A stretch of 64,000 bases of DNA from Sporothrix humicola (taxonomy: Eukaryota > Ascomycota > Sordariomycetes > Ophiostomatales > Ophiostomataceae), in the NCBI GenBank assembly GCA_021396245.1, contig WNYE01000047.1:1-64000 (forward strand), written 5' to 3'. A program made the position numbers and the translations under genes. Below are positions 1 through 11,758 of this stretch, one piece after another. The notes beneath the pieces were generated by a model. The model was given only the letters and a program-made list of their open reading frames with translations, searched no databases and was not told the origin of the DNA. How positions within the stretch are numbered: position 1 is the stretch's first letter; each line of letters starts with the position of its first letter.

Positions 1-2810
1 ATTTAATATTTAGTTTAGCTTAAAGGTTTTACGTAAAAAAGTATAATAAATTACCGTTAAAATATTATTTATAAAAATATTTTAATTAATAAAAATATAA
101 TTATACGACGCCGGTGCCGGTAAAAGTAATAAAACGTTTAAAGTTAAAAAAAATTAACGAAAAAAAACTTTAACTTTATCGTCGAAGTATACGGTGTACG
201 TATTATTCGAACGTTTTAAAAACGAAAAAAAAAATAAAATAAAAAAAGTATAACTCTAAAAATAAGTTTATTTTTTTAACTTTTATAAGTCGATGTTTTT
301 TATTAAAACTTTATATAAAACGGCCCGTTAATAACGTATACTTATATATTAAAAAACGTATTATTATACCCACCGTACTACTTATACGGCCTCGTATATT
401 ACTTTAAACCGGTCTCCGACGTATACTTTTTTCTCCGTAACGTAAAAAGTGTTAATGGCGGCGGCGACGGCCGTATTTTAACCGAAAAAACGTTATTTTT
501 TTAAAAATAACTTAATTAAAACGTATACGTATATAATATTAATAAGTTTATTAAATAAGTCGTTAATTTAACGTTTAAAAATAATAATATTAATAAGTAA
601 TAACGGTGTTAAAAAAAATATATTCCGTTTTAAAAATATAACTTTTTTTTAATTAAGTTTAATTTAATAAAAACCGTTTACCGGTGTTAATAAAATTATT
701 ATCGGTATAAAGTATATTTATAATATATAATTAAATCTCGGTTAATTTAATATAAAGTGTATAACTTAAAAGTACGACGAAGTTTACGTATAGTTTATAG
801 TTAATAAATAGTAATAAAACCGGAAGTTTTATAGTTATTAAGTCGATATATTAAACGGTGTAAAAAAAAAAAAAATTTATTTATTTATAAAGTTAAAAAA
901 TATATTAGTATAAGTAAAAGTCCGTTTTACCGAGTTTTAAAACGGGTAATAAAAGTTAACGTTTTTTATTAAAACGACGTTATTTTCGGTTTTGAAAGCC
1001 GGTAAAGTTATAAGTTAAAATAACGGTAAGTTTTATAATTAAGGTTTAAAAGTATAAAACTTATTATAAATATTAATAATATATAATAATTAAGTTTCGG
1101 TTATTTAAATAATAATATATATAATATTTTTAAATATAATATATTATTAATATATTAACGAAAAACTTTTAACGATATATTTAACGAAGTAACTTTTTTT
1201 AATTTATAATTTATAATATTTATCGGAGGTTAAGTTTAAAGTATCGTCGTTTTAAGTGAATAAAATTTTTTATAAAAAGATTACGTTAACGTTAAAAAAG
1301 TTTATATAATAAAAAGTAATTTATATAAAGCGGTTAATTTTATATATATTTTAAAAAATAATAAATATTATTAATAACTTAAATTTAACGGTAAAAGTTA
1401 TAATATATATAAAAAAATAATATTTAATTTATTAAAAAAAAAACGTTTACCGGTACCGTTATTTAACCGGTATTCGTTAAAATATATAAAATAAATAAAA
1501 TAAAAATAAAAAAAAACTAAGTATAAACTTCGGTAATTAATATAATATTTATTAAATTTAACTTTTTCGTAAACTTAATTATTATAAACGCCGTTATAAT
1601 ATACGTATCGTAAAAGTTTTTAATAAATTTAATTTAAATAACCTTAAGTTTAACACTAATAATAAATTTATAGTTTATAATCCTTTAAATATAAATAAAC
1701 GTAATAAAACTTATAATTAATAATTACACCGTCTTAAAGTAAAAAGTTTACGTCGGCTTTAAAAGTTAACATAAAATAAAAGTTACCACTAAAGGCTAAA
1801 TTAAAGTATTAACGGATTATTAACCTTATTTACACCACCGAGTAAAGTATATTTAATTTAATAATTAAGTTTAATAAAAGTAAAGTATTAATTAATACGT
1901 TTTTAAAAATAACTTTTAAACTTATAACGGTCGTTTTAACGTTAAAAAAAACTACTTAAAAAAAGTTTTTTATAAATTAACGGTTTATATTTTTAAAAAA
2001 AATAATAACGTAATTTTTATTAAAAAGTTAACGTACGGCGGTGGTAAAAGTATAATTTTTAACGGCCGTTACGGTAACTTTAATAATAACTTCGTTAATT
2101 AACGGTAACGTTATTCGGTTAATATATAAAAAAACTTTATTATAAAGTAATAGTTTAATTATTATAATATTAAAGTTATTAAAGTATACGTATATTTATT
2201 ATAATAAAAAAATAATTTATACCGTTATTTTAATAACGTAAATTAATTACGTATAATTATTACTCGCCGGGTAACCGACGAGTATAAGTATATTAATTAT
2301 TAATATAATAACGGTGTAAAAAGTTTAAAAAATAACGGTATAAAAAAACTTTTAAAAAATTACGTTAAACGCGGCGTTAACTTACGAGTTAACCGTATAT
2401 ATAATAATAAAAGTAAAAGTAACGTTTATAACGTAAAAGTTAAAAATACCGTAAATACCGGTAACGTCGACAAAAATAAAAATTATAAACGATATATTAA
2501 TAATTTAATTATTAACGGTTTTAAAAGTATAAATAAAAATAATAAATATTAAAAATTAATTAAAAAAAAAAATAAAAGTACCCGGTACGTTAACAATAAT
2601 ATAATTACGTTTATTAAAAAATTATAATAAACTATTAAAAACTACGACGGTACGGTTCTCCAAGTAAAAACGTAAATTATTAACCGGCGTAAAGTTATCC
2701 ACCGTCAATAATCGTGTACGTTTCGTAAACGCCGAAAAGGGGGGTAACGGTATAACCGTGCTCCGGGACCGCGCGGTTACGCGTTACGGCCGGGGGGCGG
2801 CGGTAAACAT
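1..2810. repeat. RIP-degraded AT-rich block, probably a dead repeat
   Basis: This block is extremely rich in TpA and almost lacks CpA and its complement TpG: the first 240 bases hold no CpA and only two TpG, while CpG stays common. That is the footprint of repeat-induced point mutation, which converts CpA to TpA in duplicated DNA of filamentous ascomycetes. It does not fit plain CpG deamination. No reading frame of useful length survives and I could not recognise the ancestral element. The signature fades over about 2,640-2,810 and ordinary sequence follows. The left edge lies outside the window. Confidence 0.85.
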
Positions 2811-3928
2811 GGCGGCAGCCGAGAGGTTGATATTGGAAATAAATAAATAGATAAATGTAAATGGAGGTTGAAGGGATTCGAAAGTTTTTATTTATTTTGA
2901 GCTTTTTATAAATATTTAATTTAATACTTAAGAGATTAAATATTTTTTTAAATAGAACATTTGTGAGGTGAGTTTAAAACAATTATTTTTACATTAAAAT
3001 GTGGAATAATTTTTAAACGTTATTTATTAAAAAAATTACAACTATACTAAAAAGAATCGTAAAAATTTATGCTCGATTTTATTTTAAGGATGCTAATTGT
3101 TTTTGCGTTTAATTTAAATTCGGTACTAGATTTAAAGATATTCGTGGTGTTGTAAGATAAATTGTTGAAAAGGGCTGTTTTTCCATAGTAAACGCGTCCA
3201 GATAATTGCAACCCCACTATAACTTCCGGCAAATCTCCCTAACTGCAATCGACAGCACTTTTGAATAGCATTGCTACCTTAATACAAGTTATTGCTTTGA
3301 ACAGGTGTGTTCTAACCGTCGCTACAATCTTCAGCTACTCTGGCCTGCCCCTCCTTACGGCGGGGGGGCCATGGATTTCTTATTTATTAGCTAGTTATCA
3401 AGGCTTGGAGAATCATGGCCACTGGGGCTTCAGGGCCCAAGGCCCTATGCCATGACAAAACGAGACGCTCATTTTGTCGGGCGCTTAATTTGAGGTTGTG
3501 AATGCCCTGTATTATGTACACTGTACTTCGATGTGACTGTTTCCCCACTGTTAAAACCGCAAAAAGCGGCGGCCGCTTCCGCCGAATTTTGCGGCCGCAA
3601 CAGCACATTCTCGCTTTAAGCTGTAAAATTCATGATTTCTTTCCTTTTATTTTTAAAAATAAAATAAAAACGCAAACACTTCACAAGAAACATAAATAAT
3701 CTCACAGAGGTTGTGAGTTCAGCACTACCATCTGGATATTTGCATTCAGTATGACGTTCTTGCGTATTGTATAATTCCAATAATTTGCAAGTTAGAGTTC
3801 ACTTTACATAAAGTAGATAACCAGCGGATGGCATTAGACAAATTTGAGCAATTTTTCTGGCACACGAATATTTAAATTCTATTACATTGCCTCCGCGGCA
3901 AAAGATATATACATATGTTACACTACTC
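2811..3928. other. Gene-free stretch between the RIP block and the ACAD gene
   Basis: AT-rich but not RIP-mutated to about 3,240, then mixed composition. It contains a short hairpin (gacaaaa/ttttgtc arms near 3,454-3,476) and two NotI-type palindromes (gcggccgc) near 3,567-3,600 separated by a short spacer. No coding exon, tRNA or transposon end was recognised. The last part is the 3' flank of the acyl-CoA dehydrogenase gene. Confidence 0.5.
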
Positions 3929-5384
3929 CTAAATCTTCTGCTTGCCGAGGGCCTTGGTCTTGGCCCGGAAGTTCTTGACAAGCTGGCGGACGGCAAGGTC
4001 CAGCATGACATCTTCACTTCCACCTGGGACACGTGCAGCCGGAACTTCGCGGTAGATCTTCTCCACCAGTTCACCCTGGCCAGTCCGGGTATATCCGTTG
4101 CCGCCAAAGAGAAGCACGGCACACCGCGCACACTCGTCAATGACCATACCGGCCTTTGCTTTCGCCAAAGCAATCTGGCCACCGAGCTCCCTGTTGCCTT
4201 CCGCCTTTGTCATTTTGGACATTTGGAAGACGAGCTGGTCAACCCATGCAGACAACGACTCGAGTTCAGCACCGCATCTGGCCAGACGGTTACGAACGAC
4301 GGCCTGTTCCATCAATGGCGCACCGAATGCCTCTCTCTTGAGGACGTACTCGAAGGCAGACGACAAGGCAACACGTGCAGACCGGGTGACACCAATGGCA
4401 ATACCAAGGCGCTCGTGGTTGAAGTTGGTGGTAATCATCTTCATGCCTTGTCCTTCCTGCAGTGGGCTGGGTTAGCATATCGATAGTCATGGAGTTTCTA
4501 GGGAAATATTTTGTCTTACTTTGCCAATGAGATTTTCGACTGGGACCTTGACGTCCTCGAGATCGATATATGTCGTGCCACTGGTAGTTCCACCACTCGT
4601 CTTCATGCGGCGCATAGTGACGCCTTCTTGGCCAAGGAGAGGCACCAAGAGAAGTGACAAACCGGAAGCACCTGGGCCACCAGTCCGCACAGCCATTGTC
4701 GCATAGTGGGACCAAACACCGTTGGTGATCCTGGGGGCGGTATGAAATTAGCATCATGCGTTGCAGGTGGAGTACACTACGTTGCAACTGGTTGATGACA
4801 TACCACTTCTTCTCGCCGTTGACGACGTAGTACTTGCCGCAGTGGCTCTTCACGGCCGTGGTACAGATGTTGGCGACGTCGCTGCCTGCATCGGGCTCGG
4901 TGATGGCAATGCAGACGCGCTTCTCACCGCGAATCAGCTCGGGCAGGACGCGGTCCTGAAGCTCTTCTGTTCCGTAGTGAATGATGGGCGGCATGCCGTA
5001 TGCCATGCCCGTCGCCAGGGACGATGCCGGTCCTCCAATACCGAGGCGGCGCATCTCGTTGATGTAGACGGAGAAGTGAAAGTAGTCAAAGTCCTCCACT
5101 TTTAGGCCGCCCATCAGCTCGTGGATGCCCATGCGTTTGAGCAGGTCAATCGGCAGCGGCGCAGGAAGATTCGGGATCAGCATGTTGAATTTGGAAAACG
5201 TCTTGAAGACGTGGTCCGGTACCTCGCCCTCCGTCTCCCAATCGAGGGCGTAGGGCAGGAGATGCTCGCCGATAAAGTCGCTACATGTCTTTTGCCATTT
5301 TTTGTGGGACTCGCCGTAGTACGGCGAGGGCAGGCCCGTCAGCCATGGCGGCTCTGCGAACGGCACGGGGACAGACTTTGCCAT
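3929..5384 (-). CDS. acyl-CoA dehydrogenase (probably peroxisomal beta-oxidation)
   Basis: FAD-dependent acyl-CoA dehydrogenase, first step of beta-oxidation. Three exons: 5384-4804, 4730-4520 and 4456-3929, with GT-AG introns of 73 and 63 bp, giving 439 aa. Family blocks are in order: an N-terminal helical domain, the flavin-binding stretch ITEPDAGSD, the middle beta domain running across intron 1 (GEKKWITNGVW), and the C-terminal helical domain with FNHERLGIA, REAFGAPL and GGNGYTR. The usual catalytic-Glu region reads VPGGSEDVML, a form I associate with fungal members. The start is the ATG at 5384, which has a good context (acaATGG). The C-terminus is QKI, at best a weak peroxisomal signal. 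It is divergent from the MFE2 gene and shares its promoter, so co-regulation is likely. Confidence 0.88.
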
Positions 5385-6221
5385 TGTTGACAGGAGAGTG
5401 TTGATGAGAAGGTCGGTGGACAAGGCTGAGTGTCGTCGAACAAAATGTTGAAAAGCGAGCTAACGTAGATACTTATGAGACTGCCGACAAGTGTGTTGGA
5501 AAGAAAACCACGATAAGGCTTGTCATCTAACGACGTTGCTATGTGATGTCGCGGTCGTCACCGACGTCGGTGGTCGGTGCTGAGATGCAGAAATATGCCG
5601 AGGGCCGACAGCATCCAATTGGCTGGGATCTTCCATAAAACAACACCAAAAAGACCAAAATGAGGAGATACAATCCCCGCAAAGTTGCCTCCATACCCCA
5701 AAAAGAAAATGGAAAATCACGGCAGAAACCGGGCGGTCAGAAACAAAATGTGCATGTACCGAAAAATAGACACATGGGTCCCCTTTTCCGTTTAATCATT
5801 TTGGTGAAAGGATGGGACGAGGTCGAGTGACGACGAGAAGAGATGCAGGTTGGGGAAGGAGCGATGGACGAAAGAGTGAAGGTACCCACATTTTCTGTAA
5901 GTCGCGCCCCACAACCCGGTGTTAGTCACCAGCCAGCCAATCAGAGGCCGTCCTCGGACGTCACTGAATCCAAAGGTCACCTCGGCATTATTGTAGGGAC
6001 ATTGTAGCGGAGAGCTTTTGCTGTGCCCTTGCTGTGTGTTGCATGCAGCAATTGAGCTTTGATCATCATGGTTCCGTTTGCTGAGATTCTTTTTAAGATT
6101 CTTTATCTGCAGAGTTTCATCTCGTCTTGTGCATTCTACGAATACTTTGCTATTTTTCATATTCTGTACAGCATTTGTATTGTTTCTGCTATTCCTTTAC
6201 CTCACCACAGCCGCATCAAAA
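5385..6221. promoter_or_regulatory. Bidirectional promoter of ACAD and MFE2 with three CCTCGG/CCGAGG cores
   Basis: Divergent intergenic region serving both beta-oxidation genes. It contains CCGAGG at 5598-5603 and CCTCGG at 5952-5957 and 5980-5985. CCTCGG is the established core bound by the fatty-acid regulators FarA and FarB in Aspergillus. The stretch just before the MFE2 start (about 6,075-6,215) is T-rich. Assigning function to these sites is inference. Confidence 0.6.
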
Positions 6222-8984
6222 ATGTCCGAGTTACGATTTGACGGCCAGGTGGCTGTTGTCACCGGCGCCGGTTCCGGCCTGGGCAAGGCATACGCGACTT
6301 TTCTTGCTTCACGCGGTGCCAGCGTCGTCGTGAATGATCTCGGCGGCAGTCTTCAGGGCAGTGGCTCCTCAGCCAAGGTACGTCGATATGTCTGGTTTCT
6401 CCCCAACTCGTGGATTATTTTGTTAACTCCCGCTTGACAGGCTGCCGATACGGTTGTCGCGGAAATCGTGGCCAAGGGCGGCAAGGCAGTTGCCAACTAC
6501 AGCAGCGTCGAGAACGGTGCCGAAATTGTGCAGACGGCGATTTCCGCGTTTGGCCGCGTCGACATTGTCATCAACAACGCGGGCATTTTGCGCGACGTCA
6601 GCTTCAAGAACATGACGGACAAGGACTGGGACGATATCCACTCGGTGCACTTGAAGGGCGCATACAAAACCACCCAGGCTGCGTGGCCGCATTTCCGCAA
6701 GCAAAAGTACGGCCGCGTGATTGTGACTTCGTCGGCCGCCGGCCTGTACGGAAACTTTGGCCAGTGCAACTACTCGTCGGCCAAGGCGGGAATGATTGGC
6801 TTTGGCGAGACGCTGGCCAAGGAGGGCGCCAAGTACAACATCTTCACCAACATTATTGCGCCTGTCGCCGCGAGTCGCATGACGGCCACGGTTATGCCGC
6901 CGGAGATTCTGCAGTACCTGTCGCCTGAGTGGGTGGTGCCTGTCGTCTCAGTTCTGATCCACCCCAGCAACAACAAGGAGAACGGCTCCATCTTTGAGAT
7001 TGGCGCCGGCCATGCATCCAAGCTTCGCTGGGAGCGTGCCAACGGCGGTCTTGTGCGTTGCGACGAGACAATGACGCCCGGTGCAGTTCTTGCCAAGTGG
7101 GACGGCGTCAACGACTTTAAGAACGCGGCCCATCCCACGACAACGGCCGACATGGTCACCTACCTTCGCCAGTCGAACGCTCTTCCGCCAAACCCCCCAG
7201 GCGAGGATGTTCGCTTTGATGGGCGTGTGGCTGTCGTGACGGGTGCTGGGGCGGGCCTCGGCCGCGCTTATGCCCTTCTCTTTGCCAAGCTTGGTGCCAA
7301 GGTGGTGGTCAACGATTTTGTCAACCCGTTCACCGTCGTCGAGGAGATCAAGGCAGCTGGCGGTGTTGCCGTTCCCAACAAGGTGTCCGTCGAGGATGGC
7401 GATGCTGTGATCAAGGCAGCCATCGATGCCTTCGGCCGTGTCGATATCGTCGTCAACAACGCCGGCATTCTGCGTGACAAGTCGTTCCAGAACATGACAG
7501 ACAAGATGTGGGACGAGATCATGAACGTCCATCTGCGTGGCACGTACAAGTGCGCCCGTGCCGCGTACCCCTACATGGTCAAGCAAAAGTACGGCCGCAT
7601 TGTCAACACGACGAGCACCAGCGGCATCTACGGCAACTACGGCCAGGCCAACTATGCGGCGGCCAAGACGGCTATTATTGGCTTCTCCAAGGCTTTGGCG
7701 GTGGAAGGCAAAAAGAACAACATCCACGTCAACGTCATCTCGCCGTCGGCAGGCACTCAGCTGACGGCCGATGTCCTGCCTGCCGAAATTGTCAAGACCC
7801 GCAAGCCGGACTATGTTGCTCCCATTGTTGTCCTTCTGTGTTCTGAAAAGTGCCCTCCCAATGCGACTGGCCAGGTCTTCGAGTCTGGCTGTGGCTGGCA
7901 GGGTCGTATTCGCTGGCAGAGAACCGGCGGCCACAACTTCCCGCTGGACAAGCCGTTGACGCCCGAGGACGTTCTCAAGAACTGGGGTCCCATTGTCAAC
8001 TTTGACGACGGACGTGCGGATCATCCAGAAGCTGCAGCAGATGCTCGTGCTCGCATCATGGCTAACATCAATAAGTATGCTGGCAGGACGTCCACGAAGA
8101 GCGGCTCGGTTGACTACCTGGCCAACATCAAGAAGGCCAAGGAGGCCCAGCCGGTCGGCACCCAGTTTACGTTCACGGACAAGGACACTATCCTGTACAA
8201 CATTTCGCTCGGTGCCACCAAGGCCCAGCTGCCCCTCGTGTTTGAGCAGCACCCCGACTTCCATGTCCTGCCCACTTTTGGTGTCATCCCGGCCACGACG
8301 GCCAAGCGCCCCTTTGACCTCAACGAGCTCGTGCCCAACTTCTCACCCAACATGCTGCTGCACGGCGAGCACTACCTCGAGATCCGCAAGTACCCCTTGC
8401 CGACGTCGGGCACGCTCACATCGTACTCGAAGCTGGTTGAGATTGTGGACAAGGGCAAGGCCAGCGTCGCCGTCGTGGGCATGACGACCAAGGATGCCGC
8501 GGGCGACGATGTGTTCTACAACGAGCTCACCCTGTTCTTGCGAGGCGCCGGTGGTTTTGGCGGTCCCAAGAGCCGTGCCAATGCCGGTCGGGCCACTGCT
8601 GTCTACACTGTCCCGTCGCGGGTTCCAGATGCGGCTATTTCTGAGACGACCACAAGCGGCCAGGCTATGGTCTACCGTCTCAACGGCGACCGCAACCCCC
8701 TGCACATTGACCCTGCGTTCAGTGCCAAGGGCGGCTTTAAGGAGCCCATTCTACACGGCCTGTGCTCGTTTGGCTTTGCCGGGAAACACATTGTCGAAAA
8801 GTACGGCGATATCAAGAACATCAAGGTGCGCTTTGTGGGCACGGTCACGCCCGGCCAGACGCTGGTCACAGAGATGTGGCGCGAGGGCTCGTTGGTGCTG
8901 TTCCAGGTACGGGTCCAGGACACCGGAAAGCTGTGCATGGCCGGCGGCGGTGCCGAGCTGGTCAGCACCAAGACGCATCTGTAA
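6222..8984 (+). CDS. fox2: peroxisomal multifunctional enzyme 2 (enoyl-CoA hydratase 2 / 3-hydroxyacyl-CoA dehydrogenase)
   Basis: Hydrates trans-2-enoyl-CoA to the (3R)-hydroxyacyl-CoA and oxidises it to 3-ketoacyl-CoA. Exons 6222-6377 and 6441-8984 (63-bp intron) give 899 aa, the usual length of fungal FOX2. Two tandem short-chain dehydrogenase domains are visible. The first has TGAGSGLGKAY (about 14-24), NNAGIL and a YSSAK active site. The second has TGAGAGLGRAY, NNAGIL and YAAAK. The C-terminal hotdog hydratase 2 domain carries the Asp/His motif GDRNPLHIDPAF followed by EPILHGLCSFG. No SCP2 domain follows. It ends THL, a non-canonical PTS1-like tripeptide. ACAD lies upstream and divergent, and the thiolase downstream in tandem. 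Confidence 0.95.
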
Positions 8985-9724
8985 ATGTAAAAATAGAGAG
9001 AGATGCAGAGACCCAGAGACTGTGTGTAATCTCATATTGTAGATAGATTAAAATTGAATTTGACTGTTTTTGCCATTTCATTTTCTTGCATTGTGTTCAT
9101 GCTGTCTACTGTACAATTCACGCTAAGTGAGACTACCCCAAAAATGTGCCCCAGAGTTCGAACATCACGAACCCAAGATTCACAAGCTGTGCAGCACCGA
9201 TGGCGGCCCGGACGGAAGACGGCAGTTCACATGCGCCGATAATTTTATTCAATTCATCTTCGAGGTCACATTGTCAGTTCTCGGGATGTCATCTACCGTC
9301 ATTGTGCCGCGAATTAGCGAGAATTGGCGGATAGTGGGCAGAGAGTAACAACTCAGGGTGTAGACACAGTGGACATCTTGGACGCCGAGGCTGGGTTACT
9401 GCAGTTGCTACAGCGCTGTATTTAGTAGCCGAGGGCGGCCAACAGCCACGCCACTGATAAAACACGACATCATACTGCATCAGGTCGATGGCCGATATGT
9501 TTAATTAATTGCATGGAAAATACTCCGTAAACCAAGCCATATTTATTGTGTATTTACTTAATATTGACTTCAATCAATCACGTGGTGTATTGTACAAAAG
9601 CAAATCAACTTGTTCTTCATCTCATTCATTCTTCTGTTCGCTGTATCCTCACCAACTCACCAACTCTCCCTCCAGCAACATCCTATTCTATTCCTCTTTT
9701 CCTTTCCCCCACAACACACACACC
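8985..9724 (+). promoter_or_regulatory. MFE2 3' flank and thiolase promoter with two CCGAGG cores
   Basis: CCGAGG occurs at 9385-9390 and 9429-9434, the FarA/FarB core on the reverse strand. From about 9,606 to the ATG at 9725 the sequence is a pyrimidine-rich leader, a common feature of strongly expressed fungal genes. No coding exon was recognised here. Confidence 0.5.
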
Positions 9725-11110
9725 ATGTCGTCAAACGGAAACAATGCCTACGTCCTGGGCGTGGGCATGACAAAATTCATCAAGCCACGCGGTCTGCGCG
9801 AGTACCCCGAGATGGGCTACGAAGCTGGTGTCAAGGCGATGCTCGACGCACAAATTAACTACGACGACGTCCAGCACGGCGTGGCCTGTTTTGCCTATGG
9901 CGATTCTACGTCGGGCCAGCGCGTCTTTTACCAGTTCGGCATGACGGGCATCCCGATTGTCAACACGTCCAATGCCTGTGCCACCGGCTCGGTCGGTCTT
10001 TATCTCGCACGCTCGCTAGTGAAGAGCGGCGCGGCCGACTGTGTTCTGGTCGTTGGTGTCGAGAAGATGAAGCCCGGCAGCCTCAAGAGCGTTTGGGATG
10101 ACCGGCCGAGCTCGAGCGGTATTTTTGCGGCCAAGATGCGCGAGCTGTCCGGCGTGGACCCCAAGTCGCCGCTGACGGCGCAGTACTTTGGCAATGCCGG
10201 CCGTGAATACATGGAGAAGTACGGTGCGACGGCCGACGATTTCGCCGAGATTGGCCGTGTTTCCCACGAGCACTCGCAGCGCAATCCCTACGCCCAGTTC
10301 CGCCAGAATTACACACTGCAGCAGATTAAGGACTCACCGACCATCTTTGCGCCGCTCACAAAGCTCCAGTGCAGCCCGACAAGCGACGGTGCCGCCGCTG
10401 CTGTCGTTGTGTCCCAGAAATTCCTCGATGCACGCCCCCACCTGCTCAAGCAGGCTGTGCTCATGGCCGGCCAGGCATTTAACACGGACCCGCCCGCCAC
10501 GTTCAAGACGAGCGCCATGCAGCTGGTCGGCTACGACATGACCCAGCGTGCTGCTCGTGCCGCGCTCAAGGAGGCTGGCGCTTCTCCCAAGGACGTTCGC
10601 GTCTGCGAGCTGCACGACTGCTTCTCGACCAACGAGATGGTCACGCTAGACGCTCTCGAGTTTTGCGCGCCCGGCAAGGCCCACGAGATGGTCCGCAACG
10701 GCGACATTACCTACGGCGGCCGCATGGTCATCAACCCGTCGGGCGGCCTGATTTCCAAGGGCCATCCCATTGGCGCCACGGGCCTCGCGCAGTGTGCCGA
10801 GCTGTCGTGGCAGCTGCGTGGCTGGGCCAACAACCGTCTGGTCGAGGGTACATCCGTCGCCCTCCAGCACAACCTGGGCCTTGGCGGCGCTGTCGTCATC
10901 AACGTCTACAAGCGCGCCGACGGCAGCAAGGTCAACACGCTGGTCAGCAACGAGGAGATTGCCAAGGCGTCGTGGCTCGGCTACAACCCGGCCGTCGAGG
11001 CGCGCGGCATTTCCGAGGCCGATGCCGACCGCGTGCGCAGCAAGAAGAACCGCAACGACTTTGCCCTGTCCGACACTAAGGAGAGACTCCGCGCGCAGGC
11101 CCATCTGTAG
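9725..11110 (+). CDS. SCPx/SCP2-type peroxisomal 3-ketoacyl-CoA thiolase
   Basis: Thiolytic cleavage of 3-ketoacyl-CoA. SCPx-type thiolases are known for accepting 2-methyl-branched substrates, including sterol or bile-acid side chains. Intronless, 461 aa. The nucleophilic Cys is C85 in NTSNACATGS. The two C-terminal catalytic motifs are HDCFSTNEM and GGLISKGHPIGATG. The SCP2 lipid-transfer domain fused in mammalian SCPx is absent. The C-terminus is AHL, a good PTS1 variant. The ATG at 9725 follows a pyrimidine-rich leader and gives an N-terminus (VLGVGMTKF) that starts directly in the thiolase fold. It lies in tandem after MFE2, the enzyme supplying its substrate. Confidence 0.93.
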   Translation: MSSNGNNAYVLGVGMTKFIKPRGLREYPEMGYEAGVKAMLDAQINYDDVQHGVACFAYGDSTSGQRVFYQFGMTGIPIVNTSNACATGSVGLYLARSLVKSGAADCVLVVGVEKMKPGSLKSVWDDRPSSSGIFAAKMRELSGVDPKSPLTAQYFGNAGREYMEKYGATADDFAEIGRVSHEHSQRNPYAQFRQNYTLQQIKDSPTIFAPLTKLQCSPTSDGAAAAVVVSQKFLDARPHLLKQAVLMAGQAFNTDPPATFKTSAMQLVGYDMTQRAARAALKEAGASPKDVRVCELHDCFSTNEMVTLDALEFCAPGKAHEMVRNGDITYGGRMVINPSGGLISKGHPIGATGLAQCAELSWQLRGWANNRLVEGTSVALQHNLGLGGAVVINVYKRADGSKVNTLVSNEEIAKASWLGYNPAVEARGISEADADRVRSKKNRNDFALSDTKERLRAQAHL

Positions 11111-11758
11111 GTGCCGGGGTGCGTAGCAGGCTGAATTGTATTGGTGGACAGGTATTCACAAAGAGATGGAAGAAAGAGTTCAGTAGATTAGCACAGTAGC
11201 ATAGAATGTACATTTTCATATTTTCGCATCATAAATTGAATCTTTTGAAACTATCTGGCAGTTATTCCATTTGGTTTCCGTGAATTGTTCGTCGCAGTAT
11301 CACCGTTCTTCACTGTAAACTCAAACCCTACTTCCTTCCGTATCTTATTTCTTAAAAAGAACTTGACAATTATCTTGGATTTAAATCGTATCATTTAACA
11401 TTTTAAGATTAATTAAATTAAACGGCCCAAGAACATCGAGAACAACGAAGCTCCAAAGGAACCGACATGCAGCCGTCTGCCGTCGTGGTTCCCCGCAAGT
11501 GCACCCCCTCCCCGTGGGGAGCTCTGAAGATGGGTCCTGAAAAAGGCCGAGGCTCGGGACAGTGGCGCTAACAGCCACCAGGATACATGAGGGCGCCAGT
11601 TACCTCTGCAGCTACTCCGCAGCTCCAACAGGTCAATTTACCAGAATTCAACGAACTAGTGAGCCAATCCTGAACGAGTGCCAAACAGCTTGTGATCTAC
11701 GACTACGCAAAGCTGTGAGCAGATACAACACAGCTTCGCCGTTCAACGTCACTTCGAC
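11111..11758 (+). promoter_or_regulatory. Thioesterase promoter region with one CCGAGG core
   Basis: Holds the thiolase 3' flank (AT-rich to about 11,425) and then a GC-richer promoter with CCGAGG at 11547-11552. No gene was recognised in it. Confidence 0.4.

Noticed and set aside
6948..8264. 438-codon antisense frame inside the MFE2 gene
   Set aside because: The opposite strand encodes unmistakable SDR and hydratase motifs.
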